This document shows positions 7,129 to 8,796 of a stretch of 8,796 nucleotides of DNA, one piece after another. This DNA comes from G020353355 sp050116155 (GTDB lineage Bacteria > Desulfobacterota > Desulfobacteria > Desulfobacterales > JAHEIW01): contig JASFPE010000230.1 in assembly GCA_050116155.1 (NCBI GenBank), positions 1-8,796 of the forward strand. The letters run 5' to 3'. The notes beneath the pieces are model-generated. The model searched no databases, had not been told where the DNA came from, and saw only the letters and a list, made by a program, of their open reading frames with translations. The number at the start of each line of letters is the position of its first letter. Position 1 is the first letter of the stretch. The position numbers and the translations under genes were made by a program.

Positions 7129-7138
7129 TTGATAAAAT
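7101..7138 (+). promoter_or_regulatory. Promoter region of the HTH-protein gene, embedded in phased repeats
   Basis: Two overlapping -35/-10 pairs fit the plus strand: TTGTAA (7101-7106) with TAAAAT (7124-7129), 17 bases apart, and TTGTAA (7111-7116) with TAAAAT (7133-7138), 16 bases apart. Either gives a leader of about 40-55 bases before the ATG at 7186. Both pairs consist of the TTGTAAAA repeat itself, so a protein bound to the repeats would directly cover the promoter. Confidence 0.45.
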
Positions 7139-7185
7139 CCGCATTGAAAATAAAAGCAAAAACCACAGGCGTTTAGAGGAAGACA

Positions 7186-8118
7186 ATGAAAAAGAAAAAA
7201 GGGCAGAAATTCCCTGTACCGGATTTGAAAGCAAAAGTCAGGACCCTGGAGGCGATATTCGGTGAAAAATTCATGCGATCGGAACTGAACCCCAGAACGG
7301 TTGACAAATGGCTCAAAGAACCCGATCCGACACCTTATCTGACCTCGTTAAAGAAGTATTTCGGAGTGATCGGGATGAAAGAATCCGATATGATAAAATC
7401 GAAGCAGGCGTTTTCGGAAAAAGCGGCAATGATATATGCGCAACAAAAAAGTACCGCACAGGTCCAATACAGTGTTGAGGATATCACAGCCGTCTATGAC
7501 AGCTTTGCGGAAGGCTATACCATGGCGCCGGCGATGTTAAGTCAGACGTTACAGATGGTCCAAAAGGAAACTCTGAAAAATGATTATAAATACCTGAGCG
7601 GATTTTATCATATGTATCATTACTGGAAAAGCGGCAACATTTACGATACCGGAAAGGTTCGCCGAAATTTAATCCACGTATATGAACTGGACGAGAACCA
7701 GGGATTGCTGAACTGCCGCTTGATGATATCACCGATGAAGCATCAGAAAAAAGAGGATTGGTGGGCTTATGAGGGATGGGTGCTGAATATCAGAAACAAG
7801 CTTTTCTGGTTGTTTGAATGTGTTCGCGGAATGCCACCGGAAATTGTCACCTTTAATATATTTAAACCATCATTTTGGCCCGACCCCGATCGCTTCATGC
7901 TTTACGGAATCTTGTCTGCATTGTCCTTAGAAGGTATTCCCTGCGCGAGCAATATGGTGTTGAAAAAAATAAAATCCGATGATGCCCTAAAAAATAAAAT
8001 CGGTTATTTTACTCCCGAAGAAATCAAGGCCGAAGCCCATCCGATTGACATCATAAAGCATCTCGACAACGAAATACAGAACCCGCACGACATACTCACC
8101 ATCAAATCCACGGGGTAA
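7186..8118 (+). CDS. Putative one-component regulator: short HTH-like N-terminus plus unknown effector domain
   Basis: The protein is 310 residues with a lysine-rich start (MKKKKGQKF). ATG at 7186 has GAGGA five bases upstream. Residues 17-61 resemble a compact Cro/cI-type helix-turn-helix: FGEKFMRSELNPRTVDKWLK (25-44), then YLTSLKKYFGV (51-61) in the position where such regulators end with 'L..la.yFgV'. A helical linker (about 65-130) leads to a conserved-looking domain at 135-260: YLSGFYHMYHYWK, NLIHVYELD, YEGWVLNIRNKLFWLFE and GILSALSLEGIPCAS. From memory this pattern (G-Y-Y start, Y-x-G strand, Gil-glss end) resembles effector regions of XRE-type proteobacterial regulators, but I cannot name the family. 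No catalytic motif or membrane segment is seen. The phased repeats just upstream and the divergent membrane gene suggest autoregulation and control of that neighbour. Confidence 0.8.
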   Translation: MKKKKGQKFPVPDLKAKVRTLEAIFGEKFMRSELNPRTVDKWLKEPDPTPYLTSLKKYFGVIGMKESDMIKSKQAFSEKAAMIYAQQKSTAQVQYSVEDITAVYDSFAEGYTMAPAMLSQTLQMVQKETLKNDYKYLSGFYHMYHYWKSGNIYDTGKVRRNLIHVYELDENQGLLNCRLMISPMKHQKKEDWWAYEGWVLNIRNKLFWLFECVRGMPPEIVTFNIFKPSFWPDPDRFMLYGILSALSLEGIPCASNMVLKKIKSDDALKNKIGYFTPEEIKAEAHPIDIIKHLDNEIQNPHDILTIKSTG

Positions 8119-8414
8119 GAAAACGAAATCTGATTTTGACCTAATTTACAAAATCACAAAATTTCATATTGGATCAGCAAATCTAACAAATTTTCAACCT
8201 TCCCAGATTTCACATTCAGGCACGCAATTTATCAAAAAAATTGGGCAAAAAAAGAATGGATTTCTGATTATGCTATCTGAACTTTCAATCGCCATCAAAT
8301 ATGATCAATTCCTGAACTATTACAAATTTTAAATAATCCTGTCGGTATACTTGAATATTTTGCGAATTCATAATAATGCAAGAATGGTTGATCGTAAGCC
8401 ACAAGGATGTCGAG
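8119..8414. other. AT-rich intergenic region, no clear element
   Basis: Between the HTH-protein stop and the next start I see no convincing gene, strong hairpin or promoter. CAATTT (8225-8230) and AAATTG (8238-8243) form a weak 6-bp inverted repeat followed by GGGC and an A-run on the plus strand, which does not make a terminator in the direction of the upstream gene. A promoter for the gene at 8415 is probably in the last 100 bases, but no -35/-10 pair with normal spacing stood out. Confidence 0.5.
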
Positions 8415-8796
8415 ATGACAATAAAGAAACAGGCAGATAAGACCTTTAGCAAGGGAATACTCTTGGAAAAGGAGGCGCAATTCGAAAAGGCCAAAGCCAT
8501 TTATGAAGATCTCTTTCGTCATGTCACCGACGAAACATTCCTGAGCAAAATTAGACGTCGGATGGAGGATATCGACGACCTGATCGCAGAGAAGGCTGTT
8601 TACCAGCGCATTGACGAAAACGCAAAACGGGTGCTTACGGAAATCGGTATCAATCTCAGCGAGAACCAAACCCTTATGGATCTTCTTATGGAAGCCGATG
8701 CCGTGGATTTCGACAATGAAACGGCGCTTTTCATTCCCTTGAAGCGGGATTATATCGACCATTGCCTGGAGCAGGTGCCCCGCAAAATGCCTGGGG
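8415..8796 (+). CDS. MttB-superfamily (trimethylamine methyltransferase-like) protein, N-terminal part
   Basis: This frame starts at ATG 8415 and remains open for 127 codons to the right window edge; the stop is outside. AAGGA at 8403-8407, seven bases upstream, favours this start over an in-frame ATG at 8376 that lacks a ribosome site. Residues 66-127 follow the MttB N-terminal pattern (IDENAKRVLTEIGI, LLMEADAVDFD, ALFIPLKRDYIDHCLEQVPR), matching by eye the 'VL..vGi...EA.VD...v.iP..lve.al..aP' layout of the family. Members transfer methyl groups from trimethylamine or, in non-pyrrolysine homologues, from glycine betaine and similar amines to a corrinoid protein. Residues 10-60 are a charged helical extension whose AQFEKAKAIYEDL part resembles half a TPR repeat. 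The catalytic region and any amber (pyrrolysine) codon lie outside the window, so the substrate cannot be judged. Confidence 0.65.
   Translation, partial: MTIKKQADKTFSKGILLEKEAQFEKAKAIYEDLFRHVTDETFLSKIRRRMEDIDDLIAEKAVYQRIDENAKRVLTEIGINLSENQTLMDLLMEADAVDFDNETALFIPLKRDYIDHCLEQVPRKMPG

Larger units (their letters stand above)
6984..7139. repeat. TTGATAAAATC direct repeat shared by two divergent promoters
   Basis: The same 11 bases, TTGATAAAATC, occur at 6984-6994 and 7129-7139, 145 bases apart, in the control region between the divergent genes. The first copy overlaps the -10 box (6997-6992) of the leftward promoter. The second overlaps the proposed -10 (7133-7138) of the rightward promoter. 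A common regulator binding both is a reasonable inference; AT-rich coincidence is the alternative. Confidence 0.5.

Noticed and set aside
8217..8234. GGCACG resembling a sigma54 -24 element before the MttB-like gene
   Set aside because: No GC occurs at the required -12 position, so the spacing rule for sigma54 promoters fails.
8295..8762. 155-residue open frame on the minus strand near the right edge
   Set aside because: It lies antisense to the plus-strand frame from 8415, which has a good ribosome site and an MttB-like sequence. The minus frame has no recognisable domain.

Overview
The window looks like a chromosomal segment of a Gram-negative bacterium. There is a cleavable-type signal peptide, a periplasm-facing transglutaminase-like protein, and short dispersed palindromic repeats between genes. 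The repeat style and an MttB-superfamily methyltransferase start suggest a Desulfobacterota/deltaproteobacterial relative; this is inference, because no marker gene is present. No rRNA, tRNA, CRISPR, transposase or phage gene is seen.

Positions 1-5323 (minus strand) hold the classical MoxR / DUF58 / TgpA triad in transcription order: a MoxR-type AAA+ ATPase (5323-4361), a DUF58 membrane protein (3994-2642) and a TgpA-like membrane transglutaminase (2645-618). DUF58 and tgpA overlap by 4 bases (ATGA). moxR and DUF58 are instead separated by 366 bases filled with short repeats. After tgpA, 82 bases on, comes a secreted protein with no recognised domain (535-1), cut by the left window edge. In known systems the ATPase is thought to remodel a partner, DUF58 is a membrane adaptor and the transglutaminase domain acts outside the membrane; the substrate is unknown here.

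Positions 5525-6934 (minus strand) encode an unrecognised polytopic membrane protein with a C-terminal four-cysteine zinc ribbon. It lies upstream of moxR in the same direction, with a 201-base gap that holds a strong hairpin.

Positions 6935-7185 are a divergent control region. It has a good sigma70-type promoter for the membrane protein, a likely promoter for the rightward gene, three 10-bp-phased TTGTAAAA repeats, and an 11-bp direct repeat (TTGATAAAATC) that overlaps the -10 region of both promoters. The rightward gene (7186-8118) has a short N-terminal HTH-like segment and a putative effector domain, so it may be a one-component regulator that controls itself and the divergent membrane protein.

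Positions 8119-8414 are AT-rich and apparently non-coding. At 8415 a plus-strand gene begins and runs off the right edge; its visible part is a short helical TPR-like extension followed by the N-terminal part of an MttB-superfamily methyltransferase. Nothing proves a wholly new system. The best leads are the divergent regulatory unit, the zinc-ribbon membrane protein beside the MoxR triad, and the secreted protein at its end.
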